Shown here: positions 17,808 to 28,088 of the stretch, piece after piece
How the letters are laid out: each line of letters opens with the position of its first letter
Position numbering within the stretch: position 1 is the stretch's first letter
DNA from: UBA1275 sp038124025
Lineage (GTDB): Bacteria; Bacteroidota; Rhodothermia; Balneolales; Balneolaceae
DNA: 64,000 bases
Direction: 5' to 3'
Assembly: GCA_038124025.1 (NCBI GenBank)
Contig: JAYPBC010000004.1
Location: forward strand, 1-64,000
Program-made: the position numbers and the translations under genes
The notes under the pieces: model-generated
Seen by the model: the letters and a program-made list of their open reading frames with translations, nothing else
Databases searched by the model: none
Told to the model about the DNA's origin: nothing

Positions 17808-19010
17808 TTAGTCGAGTGCAAGTACGGGACCCGTTGAACTAACTATATTGATTCGTACCCCGTCATTCAAAAATGCTGAACCTATGGTAATGATCTCATC
17901 TCCGAGTAACAGGCCTTGATTGATGACCACTTCCGTTTTGAATGAAGGTCCAAGTTCCACTCTCCGTTCAATAGCGATGTCTTTCCCCTCCGAATTTGTA
18001 CCCTTGACATACATAACATATCCATCCCCTTTTGAGTAGACAAACTCCTCACTCACCACGATGGCCTGTGAAAGACTAAGTGTATTGAGTCGTAAATTGG
18101 CAATCATATCCACCTTATAGTAGGTTTGTCCACTGGGAAGTCGAATATCGATTTTAAAGGTTCTATTTGAGGGGTCAATACTATTTGCCACGTATACAAT
18201 GGTTCCGGCCAAAGTATCTTGAACTTGTGTATCAAACCATACATCCACCTTATCCCCCAGCTCAACCACATTGGCATAACGAGCTGGGACTCCTGCGGCA
18301 ATCACAAATTGATCCGCCCCAATCAATCGTATGGCGGGCATGCCTGGTGCAACCATTTCACCTTCTTCAACAAAAATTGTTTCTACAACTCCGTTAAAAG
18401 GAGCAATGATTTCGGTGTTCTCCAGATCTACTAACAAAGAAGCAAGAGCAGACTTATTCTGATCATAGGCATATTTAGCGTTCAAGTAATCAATTTCAGA
18501 TCCTATATTTTCTTTCTCGAATAGTGTTTGAACTCGCTTCCATGTTGTTTCTGATTGTGCAACCAATGCCTCCAGACGGGCCACTTCTTGGCTCAGCTTT
18601 GAATCATCTATTTGCAGAATAGTCTGCCCTTTACGCACTCTTTGACCTTCACTTACCACATGAGCTAACACTCGTCCACTTACCTCTGCAGAAAGTTGTA
18701 CATCATCTGAAGTTTCAACCCTACCAACTAAACGCAGGAAGCTATTAAATGGCTCTGGACTAAGCACCTCGGTTTCCACATTCACCATTTTGATAAGTTC
18801 CTCTGGTTCGGAACTCTCCATTTCGCTGGAAGAGCAATTCTGGAGACTAACCGAGAAAAGTAGTAACAAAGAGTACATACTCCATCGGGTTAATGGGTGT
18901 GAGAATCGTAATGCATTCATTGTAGGGGTTCTGAAAGATGAGTTCATAGTATCTATAGCAGTGATTGTGTTTCTAAAAAATATTTGAAGCTTGTTCATAT
19001 GTTCGTGCAA
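17808..19010 (-). CDS. RND efflux periplasmic adaptor (membrane fusion lipoprotein)
   Basis: A 400-residue HlyD/AcrA-type adaptor bridging the RND pump and TolC. It has a beta-barrel, a lipoyl-like half motif (VSGRVLAHVVSEGQRVRKGQTI), an alpha-helical hairpin at about 130-180 and a second lipoyl half (APFNGVVETIFVEEGEMVAPG). The first 30 residues look unlike a leader. Internal ATGs at 18947 or 18920 would place the hydrophobic signal and the lipobox-like SLQNC correctly, so the true start is probably one of these. It is 23 bases upstream of the pump gene and 51 bases after tolC. Confidence 0.88.
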   Translation of the reverse strand: MHEHMNKLQIFFRNTITAIDTMNSSFRTPTMNALRFSHPLTRWSMYSLLLLFSVSLQNCSSSEMESSEPEELIKMVNVETEVLSPEPFNSFLRLVGRVETSDDVQLSAEVSGRVLAHVVSEGQRVRKGQTILQIDDSKLSQEVARLEALVAQSETTWKRVQTLFEKENIGSEIDYLNAKYAYDQNKSALASLLVDLENTEIIAPFNGVVETIFVEEGEMVAPGMPAIRLIGADQFVIAAGVPARYANVVELGDKVDVWFDTQVQDTLAGTIVYVANSIDPSNRTFKIDIRLPSGQTYYKVDMIANLRLNTLSLSQAIVVSEEFVYSKGDGYVMYVKGTNSEGKDIAIERRVELGPSFKTEVVINQGLLLGDEIITIGSAFLNDGVRINIVSSTGPVLALD

Positions 19011-19061
19011 TCTATATTTGGCAGGGATGAAGTTGGTTAGATTCTATTCATTTATCATACA

Positions 19062-20555
19062 TTAATCGATCAAGGGAACTCTACCAATAGCTAAATCATA
19101 ACTAGCCTTCGCCATCAAGTAATTAAACACGGTCTGTGCGTAATTTAGTTCAGCTTGCCTAACTTGTAATAAGGCTTCTGTCAATTCGAGTGTCGAACCT
19201 AGACCATTATCAAGACGAATCTGGGCTCTGTTGTAGCCTTCGCTCGCCTGTTCGACCGCTTCCTTTCGAGCCTGGGCCGTTTCAAAAGACTCATAAACTT
19301 GCTCTATAGTGCTTTGTACTTGATGCGATGCATTCTCCTGCGCTTGTAATTGCTGAAGCATTAAATCTTTTTTTGAAATTTGTACCCGCTGCAGATTAGA
19401 CATTCGCTCCCAACCATTAAATAATGGCATGCTAAAACGTAAGCCTATGGTCTGAAAACGTGCACTATTCTCAAAAAATGTAGGTGAATCTGGTTCCGCT
19501 GCAGACCATTGTAAATTATAGTTAGCCGTAATAACAGGAAGAAAACGAGCTTTCTCTGCTTGGATTTCCTTGTCTTTGAGATCTAATGAGGCTTGTAACA
19601 ACCGCAAGTCACCTCTTTGTTGATTAAGGCTTAGGTCATTTCTGGTTAATTGACCCGGTAACTGAGTCATACGATCAACTTCTTTAATACCTGAATTCTC
19701 TGGGCTAACCGCCTGCTCATTGTATATATCAAATTGGTTCAAATCACCTTTAATCTCGTATTCTAATTGAACAGGAATTCCCATAATCAATGCCAATTCA
19801 CGCTTAGCTTCCGCTATGTCATAGTCAGCTTGGATTAGAGAAGGCCGTAGATTACTTAATTGTACCTCAAGCCGCAGAACATCATAGTCATCTAGCAAAC
19901 CTAGTTCGGCTCTTTTTTTGTTTTGAGCTAGGTTTTCTTCTAAACGACTAATCTGGGCCGCCTGCAAACGAGCGACCTCTTGAGATATTAACACTCCATA
20001 GTAAGCTAGTCGAGCCTGAGTGATCACATTTTGTGCAGTAGCTCTGTAATTTTCGGTCTGAACGGCTCTAAAAATGGTCGCTGTACTGACCCCAACTAAT
20101 GCTGGACCCTGAAATATATTCTGTTCGATGGTAAAGCCACCTTGCCAGTTGTTGTCCGTACCAAAAGCAATAGGTACTAACTTGTTGGGATCTCCATTAG
20201 GATCGAATACAGATTCAGGAATGAAATTAACAGGTATCTCCACATTACGTGTGTAATTCATAGAAGTTGAAATATCAGGTGCCAGGTTAGAATAAGCTAT
20301 AAATACTAACCGCTCAGCATCCTCGACGGATAAGGTTGCTCGACGTAAATCGGGATTATTGGCTAGGGAGATGGTAAGTACATCTTCTAGATCCCACTGC
20401 GTATCACTGAAATCTCTATAGACAGATACGGTATCGGTCTGTGCCTTAACGGTGCTATTAGAAATAGCTCCTAAAAGCAACATCAAACTGAATAAAGTGA
20501 AACTTGAATACTTCGGCGTCATTATTGATGTAAAGATTCGATTAATTGAATTCAT
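19062..20555 (-). CDS. TolC-family outer-membrane efflux channel
   Basis: A 497-residue protein with a signal peptide (residues about 1-38, ending in VKAQ) and two long alpha-helical repeats typical of TolC, for example VITQARLAYYGVLISQEVARL and the Gln/Ala-rich C-terminal repeat LLQVRQAELNYAQTVFNYL, each within its own coiled-coil region. It forms the exit duct for the adjacent adaptor and RND pump. It follows tetR by about 50 bases on the same strand. Confidence 0.9.
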   Translation of the reverse strand: MNSINRIFTSIMTPKYSSFTLFSLMLLLGAISNSTVKAQTDTVSVYRDFSDTQWDLEDVLTISLANNPDLRRATLSVEDAERLVFIAYSNLAPDISTSMNYTRNVEIPVNFIPESVFDPNGDPNKLVPIAFGTDNNWQGGFTIEQNIFQGPALVGVSTATIFRAVQTENYRATAQNVITQARLAYYGVLISQEVARLQAAQISRLEENLAQNKKRAELGLLDDYDVLRLEVQLSNLRPSLIQADYDIAEAKRELALIMGIPVQLEYEIKGDLNQFDIYNEQAVSPENSGIKEVDRMTQLPGQLTRNDLSLNQQRGDLRLLQASLDLKDKEIQAEKARFLPVITANYNLQWSAAEPDSPTFFENSARFQTIGLRFSMPLFNGWERMSNLQRVQISKKDLMLQQLQAQENASHQVQSTIEQVYESFETAQARKEAVEQASEGYNRAQIRLDNGLGSTLELTEALLQVRQAELNYAQTVFNYLMAKASYDLAIGRVPLID

Positions 20556-20604
20556 GAATGAAAAAATATTGTCCTATAGGTAAGGTTGAGTACGTATGCA
20601 TTCT

Positions 20605-21261
20605 TTAAGAATTAGTTGCTATGCCACATCCGAGAATGTGCATGTATGCATTAAAAAGTTCATCTTCTTGCATCCCTATACGTTCTAAAAGCTTAAAGTG
20701 TTCATAGTTTTGGTGCATATAGCTCATGGTTACCACACCATGGGAGGTTGACCAAAATAAAAGAGCCAGCTGTTCAGCAGGGAAATCATTTTTTATTGAG
20801 CCGTCGTCAATACCTCTTTGTATGGCTTCAACCATTAAGCGAAACCCTTCTTGTCGATTTTTAGTGCAAAGTTCTAAATAATCACTCTCACCACCTACTC
20901 CAGTAGAATGGAGATTATCTAAAAATTTCATGGAACTGTAATATTGGGGATGGTCTTTCACATAGCTTAAGTATCGCTGACCAAGCTCTCGCACTAGCAT
21001 AAGCCCAGTACGTTTAGATTCGAGCACTTCCTTGAATGACTCATTGAGCAGGTGAGTAGCCCGATAACAGATTCCAAGTACCAAATCGTTTTTATTTTGA
21101 AAGTATTGATACAATGAACCCTTGCTCACCTCTGCTTTATCAGCAACATCTTCCATGCTTAAATGATCCAATCCATTCTCTAATAGAATAGATTCGGCGG
21201 CATCGAGCATAATACTTCGCTTTCGCTCTTTCTCTCGAATTCTTCGTTCTGTAACGCCCAT
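20605..21261 (-). CDS. TetR/AcrR-family transcriptional regulator
   Basis: A 218-residue regulator with the N-terminal TetR helix-turn-helix (LSMEDVADKAEVSKGSLYQYFQNKNDLV, here read as residues about 34-60 in two parts) and an alpha-helical ligand-binding domain. As first gene of the efflux operon it most likely represses its own transcript, with a pump substrate as inducer. A 12-base palindrome (TTTATATATAAA) lies 26 bases upstream of the start and is the best local operator candidate, though AT-rich chance is possible. Confidence 0.9.
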   Translation of the reverse strand: MGVTERRIREKERKRSIMLDAAESILLENGLDHLSMEDVADKAEVSKGSLYQYFQNKNDLVLGICYRATHLLNESFKEVLESKRTGLMLVRELGQRYLSYVKDHPQYYSSMKFLDNLHSTGVGGESDYLELCTKNRQEGFRLMVEAIQRGIDDGSIKNDFPAEQLALLFWSTSHGVVTMSYMHQNYEHFKLLERIGMQEDELFNAYMHILGCGIATNS

Positions 21262-21641
21262 ATGAATGATGAATAATAAAACAGGATTTATATATAAACT
21301 GGGAGGTCACCCACTGACTGCACAAAGCTTAGCAAAAATTTTCATTTAATAGAATGTAAACTGCCATATTATCTTTTGTTGTGATACATGATATAAAGTA
21401 TTACCACAAAAAAATGAACGCGAGTCAAGAAATGACCTATATTCAAAAATACGGACTTTCAGTTAGGGGTCAAACTGTATTTTTAAGTTTTTTTTGAAGT
21501 CAACATTTAATAGCAGAAATTATGCGGTCGTTATTTCATTCGATTATGATATAGTTTTGTTTTACCTACCGAAAAACTACCTGCCGTGGATTCGGACTAC
21601 AACACCTACCCTAAATTAATTCTTTGAATGGGTATCCTATC
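21262..21641. promoter_or_regulatory. Divergent promoter region between tetR and the EamA gene
   Basis: About 380 bases without a gene. It must hold the promoter of the reverse-strand tetR-tolC-RND operon and of the forward EamA/polysaccharide genes. A perfect palindrome TTTATATATAAA occurs at 21287-21298. An imperfect TTGTG...CACAA repeat spans about 21379-21409. No other RNA or coding signal was seen. Confidence 0.4.
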
Positions 21642-22517
21642 ATGTTAAAAAAATATATTCCAGATGCCTTACTCATATTAATCGCTGTAATTTGGGCATT
21701 GAATTTCAGTGTAGTTAAGGTGAGTCTTCAAGAAATCGATGCACTTAGCTTTAACGCCTTACGATATATTTTAGCTGCAGGCCTACTCGCCTACACTGCA
21801 AAAGCAAGGGGGTATTCATTAAAAGTTGACCGCCAGGATTTCTGGCCCCTGGTAGGCATCGCTTTAGTAGGCAATGTGCTATATCAACTTTTTTTTATTA
21901 TCGGTGTCGATTACACGTATTCTGCGAATTCCGCCGTAATACTAGGCACTATTCCGGTATGGGTAGCTTTATTATCTCACCTGTTCACCGATGAAAAACT
22001 AACTCAGTATAAGGCCATAGGAATAGGCTTAGCTTTCACGGGTATAGTACTTATTGTTACAGGATCTAAAGCAGGTATTTCAATTGCTTCCAAGACCTTC
22101 CTGGGTGATGTGATCATCTTATGTGCGGCTATATCTTGGGGCGTTTATACCATAATGGCCAAACGCTTTCTTAAAAAATACCCCAGCACACAATTCACCG
22201 GTGTTATGTCTCTTATCGGAATGATTTTTTTGCTCATTATCGGCCTTCCTAGCCTTATGCAAGTCAATTGGGCAGATATTTCACTTAAAGGATGGGGCGG
22301 GATCTTTTATAGTGGACTGCTTTCCATAGGCCTGGCTTATTTGATATGGAATAACAGTGTATCTAAGATTGGGGCGGTACGTACCGCTGCCTATCAGAAC
22401 TTAGTACCCGTACTTGGCTTGGTATTTGGGGTTGTTTTGCTCCAAGAAGCCTTGACTCTTCAACAATATTCCGGCTCTACATTGGTCATTATTGGTATTA
22501 TCTTCTCACGATTTTAA
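21642..22517 (+). CDS. EamA/DMT-family transporter
   Basis: Inner-membrane transporter with ten helices in two EamA halves (NFSVVKVSLQEIDALSFNALRY in the first, SKIGAVRTAAYQNLVPVLGL in the second). A TTG at 21624 would extend it by six residues; the ATG used here gives MLKKYIPDALLIL, a more natural N-terminus. It precedes the polysaccharide export gene by 59 bases, so a shared transcript is possible, but a role in polysaccharide assembly is not implied by the family. Confidence 0.85.
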   Translation: MLKKYIPDALLILIAVIWALNFSVVKVSLQEIDALSFNALRYILAAGLLAYTAKARGYSLKVDRQDFWPLVGIALVGNVLYQLFFIIGVDYTYSANSAVILGTIPVWVALLSHLFTDEKLTQYKAIGIGLAFTGIVLIVTGSKAGISIASKTFLGDVIILCAAISWGVYTIMAKRFLKKYPSTQFTGVMSLIGMIFLLIIGLPSLMQVNWADISLKGWGGIFYSGLLSIGLAYLIWNNSVSKIGAVRTAAYQNLVPVLGLVFGVVLLQEALTLQQYSGSTLVIIGIIFSRF

Positions 22518-22576
22518 TTGTACGCACGTCTATCTAAATCGTATATTAAGAAGAACTTTTACTGTTATAGATATTT

Positions 22577-24406
22577 ATGCATTTATCCTCTACTCGCTTT
22601 ACAAAGCTCTCTTTATACTGGCAATTGTCTGCGGTATTACTCTTAGGCTTGGTCCTGTTTTCCAGCGCTGCGCATGCTCAAAATAATAGTGAACGCAACA
22701 ATACAAGCTATGGGAGTGAATACACCAATAATTACTATGTAGATGAGGCCGGGCTTCAATTAGCGGTCAATGCTACCCCTCTAGATAATTTTATAGATCC
22801 AACCACTTATGAATTAGGGCCATATGATGTCATTAGTTTGCAAGGTATTGGACTTACAGAATTCAGCTATCGAGCGGTATTAGTAAACGCATTAGGAGAT
22901 ATAGTAACCCCCATTGCTGGCAAAGTAAACCTAAAGGGGCTAACCCTTTCCGAAGCTGAAGCCAAGGTGAAAACCCATTTTTCCTCTTATGTTTTAGACA
23001 CCGAAGTCTACTTAACCCTCGACCGACCAAGACCCGTAAACATACATGTGGGTGGGAATATACCCAACCCAGGTCGCTATGTGGTTCCAGCCGGCACACG
23101 CTACGATGCTCTTATCTCCGGCTTTGAAATAGGGGAAGAAATAATTTCACCTTTAGTCAACGTAGAAAATAAACAGCAAATTATATCGACCCGTCAAACC
23201 ATTTCCGGTATAAATTTTGACCGGCTTTCGGCTACTCAAAGTGAAGAAGGTGAAATTGCAGACTCACGATTTAGACAATTAGCCCAAAAGTACGATATGA
23301 GGTACATCAAAGTTAGCTCAAAAGATGGGTCCATACACTATATAGATTTACATGCCTACTTTAATTCTGGACAAGAAAAGTTCGCGCCTTACATAACCGA
23401 TGGTGATCAGGTTACCTTTATAGACCACTCTTTCGACCGCCCAACTATAAGTATATCAGGGGCAGTAAACACGCCGTTTACCGGAAGTTATCGCAGCGAT
23501 GATACCTTCGAAAAGTTACTACTGATAGCAGGTGGCTTCCACCCTCAGGCCGATTCATCCCAACTTATCCGAGTCTATGAGCAGAATGGGGAAACAATTC
23601 GGGAAGAGATTTCCATTAACACTACCAATGTTTCAGAAAAACTAAAAAGTGGGGATCAAATAATTATACCCTACAAAAAAACCAACCGGAATAAGGGTAA
23701 TGTACAAATAGAGGGAATGATTACCACTCCAGGTATTTATACCATTGAAAATGGTGAAACAAAATTGGCGGAATTACTTCGGATTGCAGGTGGCTTAGAA
23801 GATAATGCCTTAGCATCAGCAGCTTACCTAGTTCGAGAATCAGCCAATCAACGGGGAGTTTCTTCAGTAACCGATATTAATATGACGCTTCTAAGTAAAA
23901 GCTACGATCAGTATTTAGAGGGTTTTGACTATTTAGAATTGGAAGAAATTTTATCCGCTAATCGTATGGCAATCGACCTGACTAATAATCAAGCCCTAGC
24001 AGAAGTTACCCTTCAAGATGGAGATCGAATCTACGTCCCTAAAGACGACCGAAGTATTCGAATTATGGGGCAAGTAAACAATCCTGGTTATTATGCCTAT
24101 CAGGCAGACCAAAGTGTTAATGAATATCTTCTGAGAGCCAATGGCATGACCATTGCAGCCGACAAGGAACGTACTTTCATCATAAAAGCCGGTAGTAGAA
24201 GTTGGTATAACCCTGACAATACAACCATTGAATCCGGTGATATTATATTTGTCGACCGAATACCCTTACAAGATGCCCGTTCTGGGTTACAGAATCAAAT
24301 AAATATAGAAACATTAAAGAATAGAAGAGTCCAATTAATCATGAGTGGTGTAGGGGCACTTACTAGTGTAATTACTGCATATGTAGCCATACGGCGATTA
24401 AATTAA
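22577..24406 (+). CDS. Polysaccharide export protein with SLBB domains (Wza-like)
   Basis: A 609-residue protein with a signal peptide ending near AHAQ (about residue 35), a Poly_export domain (about 75-160, YELGPYDVISLQGIG), then several SLBB beta-grasp repeats (VNIHVGGNIPNPGRYVVPAG; ISISGAVNTPFTG; VQIEGMITTPGIY; IRIMGQVNNPGYYAYQ). A single C-terminal hydrophobic helix (SGVGALTSVITAYVAI) probably lies in the outer membrane. In known systems this forms the outer-membrane channel for capsule or exopolysaccharide. It opens the surface-polysaccharide region and precedes a glycosyltransferase by 24 bases. Confidence 0.88.
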   Translation: MHLSSTRFTKLSLYWQLSAVLLLGLVLFSSAAHAQNNSERNNTSYGSEYTNNYYVDEAGLQLAVNATPLDNFIDPTTYELGPYDVISLQGIGLTEFSYRAVLVNALGDIVTPIAGKVNLKGLTLSEAEAKVKTHFSSYVLDTEVYLTLDRPRPVNIHVGGNIPNPGRYVVPAGTRYDALISGFEIGEEIISPLVNVENKQQIISTRQTISGINFDRLSATQSEEGEIADSRFRQLAQKYDMRYIKVSSKDGSIHYIDLHAYFNSGQEKFAPYITDGDQVTFIDHSFDRPTISISGAVNTPFTGSYRSDDTFEKLLLIAGGFHPQADSSQLIRVYEQNGETIREEISINTTNVSEKLKSGDQIIIPYKKTNRNKGNVQIEGMITTPGIYTIENGETKLAELLRIAGGLEDNALASAAYLVRESANQRGVSSVTDINMTLLSKSYDQYLEGFDYLELEEILSANRMAIDLTNNQALAEVTLQDGDRIYVPKDDRSIRIMGQVNNPGYYAYQADQSVNEYLLRANGMTIAADKERTFIIKAGSRSWYNPDNTTIESGDIIFVDRIPLQDARSGLQNQINIETLKNRRVQLIMSGVGALTSVITAYVAIRRLN

Positions 24407-24430
24407 TCGCAAAAGCAGATAGATTTAGGT

Positions 24431-25675
24431 ATGAATAAAACTGAAGAGATGGTAAAAGTAGGGCTTATAACGCATCTATTTCCCTCTGAGCGTGATCCGC
24501 ACAAAGGAAAGTTCATGTATGATCAATACAGAGCTATTCATGCTATTCCGGACGTTAAGCTCAGACTTATGGTGCCTACTCCACGTGCGGTCCCTGGTAC
24601 TAAACGCTGGAAAACGAATCAATCAGCATTGCTACAAGTGGCTCCAACTGATCAGCGTATATTTTACACCTCACTCCCTAATCGTAGAAAACCCCAATTC
24701 ATACAAAAAAATATTTCCAAAGCACTACTTCAGAAATTAGCCGTAGAAAAACCTGATTTATTGCACATCCATTGGCTTTATCCAGATGGCTTGGCCATAC
24801 CTGCACTAAAAAGTGCGGGTTATCCGACCATACTAACTGTACATGGTAGCGATTGGTATAAAAGTTTAGCCTATGCCGAACTACAGCCTTTACTCTTCGA
24901 CGCCCTTAAACAAGTAGATTATGTACTTTGTTCTGGGCCTAAATTGAAGAATGATATCCTAAAAGAACTCCCTGAGCTCGAGCCCAAGATTGAAGTCATT
25001 TATAATTTTATAGACACTCAAAGCTATACCGTTCCAACTGCTTTTGAAAGTCTGCGTGCAATGGAACGATTTAAATGGAAGGATCAGCAGACTCACGCCT
25101 TGTGCGTGGCTAATATTCGACATGAAAAAGGCATAGACATACTGGTTGATGCACTAAGTCAGCTGAATAACAACGACGAATTTAAAGCCTTTAACCAAGG
25201 TCAGTCGCTGCTAATTCATATTATTGGGATAAAGGAGCCGGGTGAATACCTGGATTCCATTCAAAAAAAGTTAGATGAGGACCCTTCCGTACCCATGATC
25301 CTACATGATCCTGTCTCACCAGATGAGCTCAAAGAATTCTACCACGCAGCTGACTTCTTCATCCTTCCAAGTCGTAGTGAGGGCTTCAATGTTTCCCTTT
25401 TAGAGGCTAGTTCATGTGGACTGCCAATTGTTGGGACAAAAGTCGGAGGTAATCATTTAGTAGTTCGCTCACACCATTCTGGAAAACTAGTAGAAGCTGG
25501 AAACCCCAAAGCTTTAGCCGAAGCAATTTTCCATGTATATAGTAACCTAGATACCTACAAAAAAGACTCTATAAGAAAGAGAATGGTCAACTCGTATGAT
25601 CTTACCGTACTATCAGAAAAACTACAAGTTTTGTATTCGGGTTTGATTAGTAAATTTAGAGAGACTAAAAATTAA
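24431..25675 (+). CDS. Glycosyltransferase family 4
   Basis: A 414-residue cytoplasmic GT-B glycosyltransferase. The N-terminal donor/acceptor domain starts with VGLITHLFPSERDPHKG and carries HIHWLYPDG and TVHGSDWY. The C-terminal domain has the GT4 nucleotide-sugar signature PSRSEGFNVSLLEASSCGLPIVGT with the E-x7-E pair. It probably adds a sugar to a lipid-linked repeat unit of the exported polysaccharide. Its last 54 bases overlap tail-to-tail the 3' end of the O-antigen-ligase-like gene on the opposite strand. Confidence 0.88.
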   Translation: MNKTEEMVKVGLITHLFPSERDPHKGKFMYDQYRAIHAIPDVKLRLMVPTPRAVPGTKRWKTNQSALLQVAPTDQRIFYTSLPNRRKPQFIQKNISKALLQKLAVEKPDLLHIHWLYPDGLAIPALKSAGYPTILTVHGSDWYKSLAYAELQPLLFDALKQVDYVLCSGPKLKNDILKELPELEPKIEVIYNFIDTQSYTVPTAFESLRAMERFKWKDQQTHALCVANIRHEKGIDILVDALSQLNNNDEFKAFNQGQSLLIHIIGIKEPGEYLDSIQKKLDEDPSVPMILHDPVSPDELKEFYHAADFFILPSRSEGFNVSLLEASSCGLPIVGTKVGGNHLVVRSHHSGKLVEAGNPKALAEAIFHVYSNLDTYKKDSIRKRMVNSYDLTVLSEKLQVLYSGLISKFRETKN

Positions 25676-26887
25676 CGCGACTAAGATCATAAAAATACTA
25701 TTTAGCATTAAGCCACTGATAAATTGAGCAAACACCATATAGGATATAAAACTGGCCAAAAACCCTAATCCTATTGCCTGCATCCATCCATGTTCTTGAA
25801 CATCCCTAAACCATCTCATACTCTCTAAGGCCTGCCGAAATATGAGATACATGATTACAATAAACAGTAAAAAACCTAATAAGCCTAATTCAGCAAAAAC
25901 CATATAAAAATCATTATGAGGCTCAAAAATCCACTGCGTTTGCTGAGGTGGATACAAATACTGGAAGTAGGTTGAAAAACCTTGGAATCCTACACCAAGC
26001 ATATAACTATCGGCAATCATGGTTAAAGCCCCCATCGCCAAGACCACTCTAAACTTGGTCGAATCATCCCCTCCTCCTACAAACAATCCAACTATACGAT
26101 CCCACAGTGAAACAACTAGATTCTGAACCGTTGGACTAATCAATAGAACCACGAATAACGCTATAATACCATAGAGCAGTATTGGGTTCTTCCTTTGGAA
26201 CAGTTGAATCGTCATTATACCAACAAAAAGAGAGATCCATGCGGACCTTGAATAGCTTAGCAATACCGAGGCTAACATCACGCCTGCAAGTCCAAATAAT
26301 ACCAAACGAAACCACTTTTTTGTTGTAGTACCCATCCATGCTACACAAATAAGAATGGGGGTAAAAAAATTACTCGCAAATACATTAGGATCATTTTCAG
26401 CCCCGGTAGAACGAATAATTCGCACCCCTTGTTTCAAATAATTAAAGGCTAAAATTTCTGGATTGGCATAGATTTGGTACAAATTAATTAACGCGACCAC
26501 CACTCCACTACCGATGAAGACATAAACCCCAATACGAAGATGCTCTGTTTTTTGGATGATGTTATAAATCAAATATGTCATCCCCAACAACACTGAAAAA
26601 CGAACGGCATAAAACACCGCTTGTTGGCGCTCAGGAGTATAGATGCAGGAAAAAAAAATGAGGCCTAAATATAAGGCATACCACTTTTCCATTCCGTACA
26701 ATTCAAAGCTTGAATCAACACTCAAAAACTTAAGTAACGTGAACCCGCCAATCGAAGTAACAAGAGCCAACTGAAAAAGGGTTACAGGAATAACACTCTG
26801 CTCCGCAAGATAAAATAACCCCGAAGCATAGGCTCCAACAATCAACGGTGCAACGAATAAAAAGCTATGTAAGCTTCGGTAGACCAA
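25622..26887 (-). CDS. O-antigen ligase / polysaccharide polymerase family membrane protein (Wzy_C)
   Basis: A 421-residue protein with about 12 hydrophobic helices and a large periplasmic loop containing MLGVGFQGFSTYF and EPHNDFYMVFAELGLLGF, the H-N-x-F/Y pattern typical of WaaL/Wzy proteins. It should polymerise or ligate repeat units at the periplasmic face. Last gene of the reverse-strand group GT2-GT4-Wzz-ligase, 3 bases after wzz. Confidence 0.85.
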   Translation of the reverse strand: MVYRSLHSFLFVAPLIVGAYASGLFYLAEQSVIPVTLFQLALVTSIGGFTLLKFLSVDSSFELYGMEKWYALYLGLIFFSCIYTPERQQAVFYAVRFSVLLGMTYLIYNIIQKTEHLRIGVYVFIGSGVVVALINLYQIYANPEILAFNYLKQGVRIIRSTGAENDPNVFASNFFTPILICVAWMGTTTKKWFRLVLFGLAGVMLASVLLSYSRSAWISLFVGIMTIQLFQRKNPILLYGIIALFVVLLISPTVQNLVVSLWDRIVGLFVGGGDDSTKFRVVLAMGALTMIADSYMLGVGFQGFSTYFQYLYPPQQTQWIFEPHNDFYMVFAELGLLGFLLFIVIMYLIFRQALESMRWFRDVQEHGWMQAIGLGFLASFISYMVFAQFISGLMLNSIFMILVALIFSLSKFTNQTRIQNL

Positions 26888-26890
26888 TAT

Positions 26891-28081
26891 CTAGCCTTTA
26901 ACAAACGGAAGAGTTAGTAATTTATCATACAACTCTGGCTGTGTCTCTCGGATATGAGCGACCCAATGTTCGTACCATAAACGAAGCAAGAGTACGATAA
27001 AGCCCAAAAGAAAAAAGGCAATCACAATAAATGCCCGCTTTGGATAAAATTTATAGGTGGGAAGCGTTGGCTCATCAATTAACGACAAGCCAGAATTAAT
27101 TTCATTAAAATTGAGCTTTTGTTGCTCGAACTGTGGATACAGCACTTTGTAAATTTCCTGTTGAATCTCCACTTCACGGAACAAGCGATAATACTCTGCA
27201 AATAATGGTGGCATTTCACTGACCGATTTAAAAATATCGCCTTGAGACTCTAAACTACTTTCTTGATTTAAGTACCCATCATATAAACTAGCGAGCTCTT
27301 CATAGGCAACTTGTGCCGTCTTGTATCGAGAACTCTCTACCCCTAAGGTCTGCTTAAACAAAGCTATTTCAATTTCTTTTTCAACCATAGCAGACTTTAT
27401 CTCAGCAATATTTTCAACCATGGCCCTAGCCTGTTCTTCTACTTGCAATATTCCATTTGCTTCCTGAAATGCAATCAAAGAATCTTCAGCTTGTTCCATT
27501 TCCAAAACATTTTGATCTAATCGATTTTCGAGCATCAAATAACTGGACTCTATATTCTTTTTATTGATGGATAAAGCCACTGAGTCCAATAAACTATACA
27601 GGTACTTCGTCATTTCAAAAGAGCGTTCCGGCGACTCATCGATTACTGAGAATGAAACGGCTATAATGGCATTAAAACCAATACCCCCTTCTCTCATTTC
27701 TTCAATCATGATGTTGTTATCGAGTTTTTCCCGAACGTTCTCTAATACATCAGAAGAGTACACTTCAAACAAATTAAACTCCTCAATCATTTTGTCCTTA
27801 ATCTGATTACTACGTAATAAAACCAATGTCTGATCCGAGCTTACATTATCCCCACTCACCGACAAATTAGCTAGACCACTTAGTAGGCCCCCGCTTGAAA
27901 AATTAATGGAATTACCCGAATTAATTATATAAGTCAGATCGGTTTTGTATTTCTTAGGCCATAATAGTGCAACGGCTAAGCCCAAAAGGGTAAAAAAGCC
28001 CATTATCGCGATTACTTTCTTCCACTTTTGAACTAGTACTAATACTATATCCAACAAATCTATTGTCTTATGTTCCGTCAT
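26891..28081 (-). CDS. Wzz-type polysaccharide chain-length determinant
   Basis: A 396-residue polysaccharide co-polymerase with a transmembrane helix at each end (about 22-40 and 355-378), a periplasmic coiled-coil region between about 180 and 300, and the proline-rich exit motif LIDEPTLPTYKFYPKRA before the second helix. No kinase domain is attached, so it is Wzz-like rather than a BY-kinase. It sits between the GT4 and ligase genes with 3-7 base gaps. Confidence 0.88.
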   Translation of the reverse strand: MTEHKTIDLLDIVLVLVQKWKKVIAIMGFFTLLGLAVALLWPKKYKTDLTYIINSGNSINFSSGGLLSGLANLSVSGDNVSSDQTLVLLRSNQIKDKMIEEFNLFEVYSSDVLENVREKLDNNIMIEEMREGGIGFNAIIAVSFSVIDESPERSFEMTKYLYSLLDSVALSINKKNIESSYLMLENRLDQNVLEMEQAEDSLIAFQEANGILQVEEQARAMVENIAEIKSAMVEKEIEIALFKQTLGVESSRYKTAQVAYEELASLYDGYLNQESSLESQGDIFKSVSEMPPLFAEYYRLFREVEIQQEIYKVLYPQFEQQKLNFNEINSGLSLIDEPTLPTYKFYPKRAFIVIAFFLLGFIVLLLRLWYEHWVAHIRETQPELYDKLLTLPFVKG

Positions 28082-28088
28082 AATAATG

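Noticed and set aside
21318..21328. ACTGACTG half-site in the tetR upstream region as an operator matching the three palindromes.
   Set aside because: No symmetric right half is present, so the tetR product cannot be linked to those sites.
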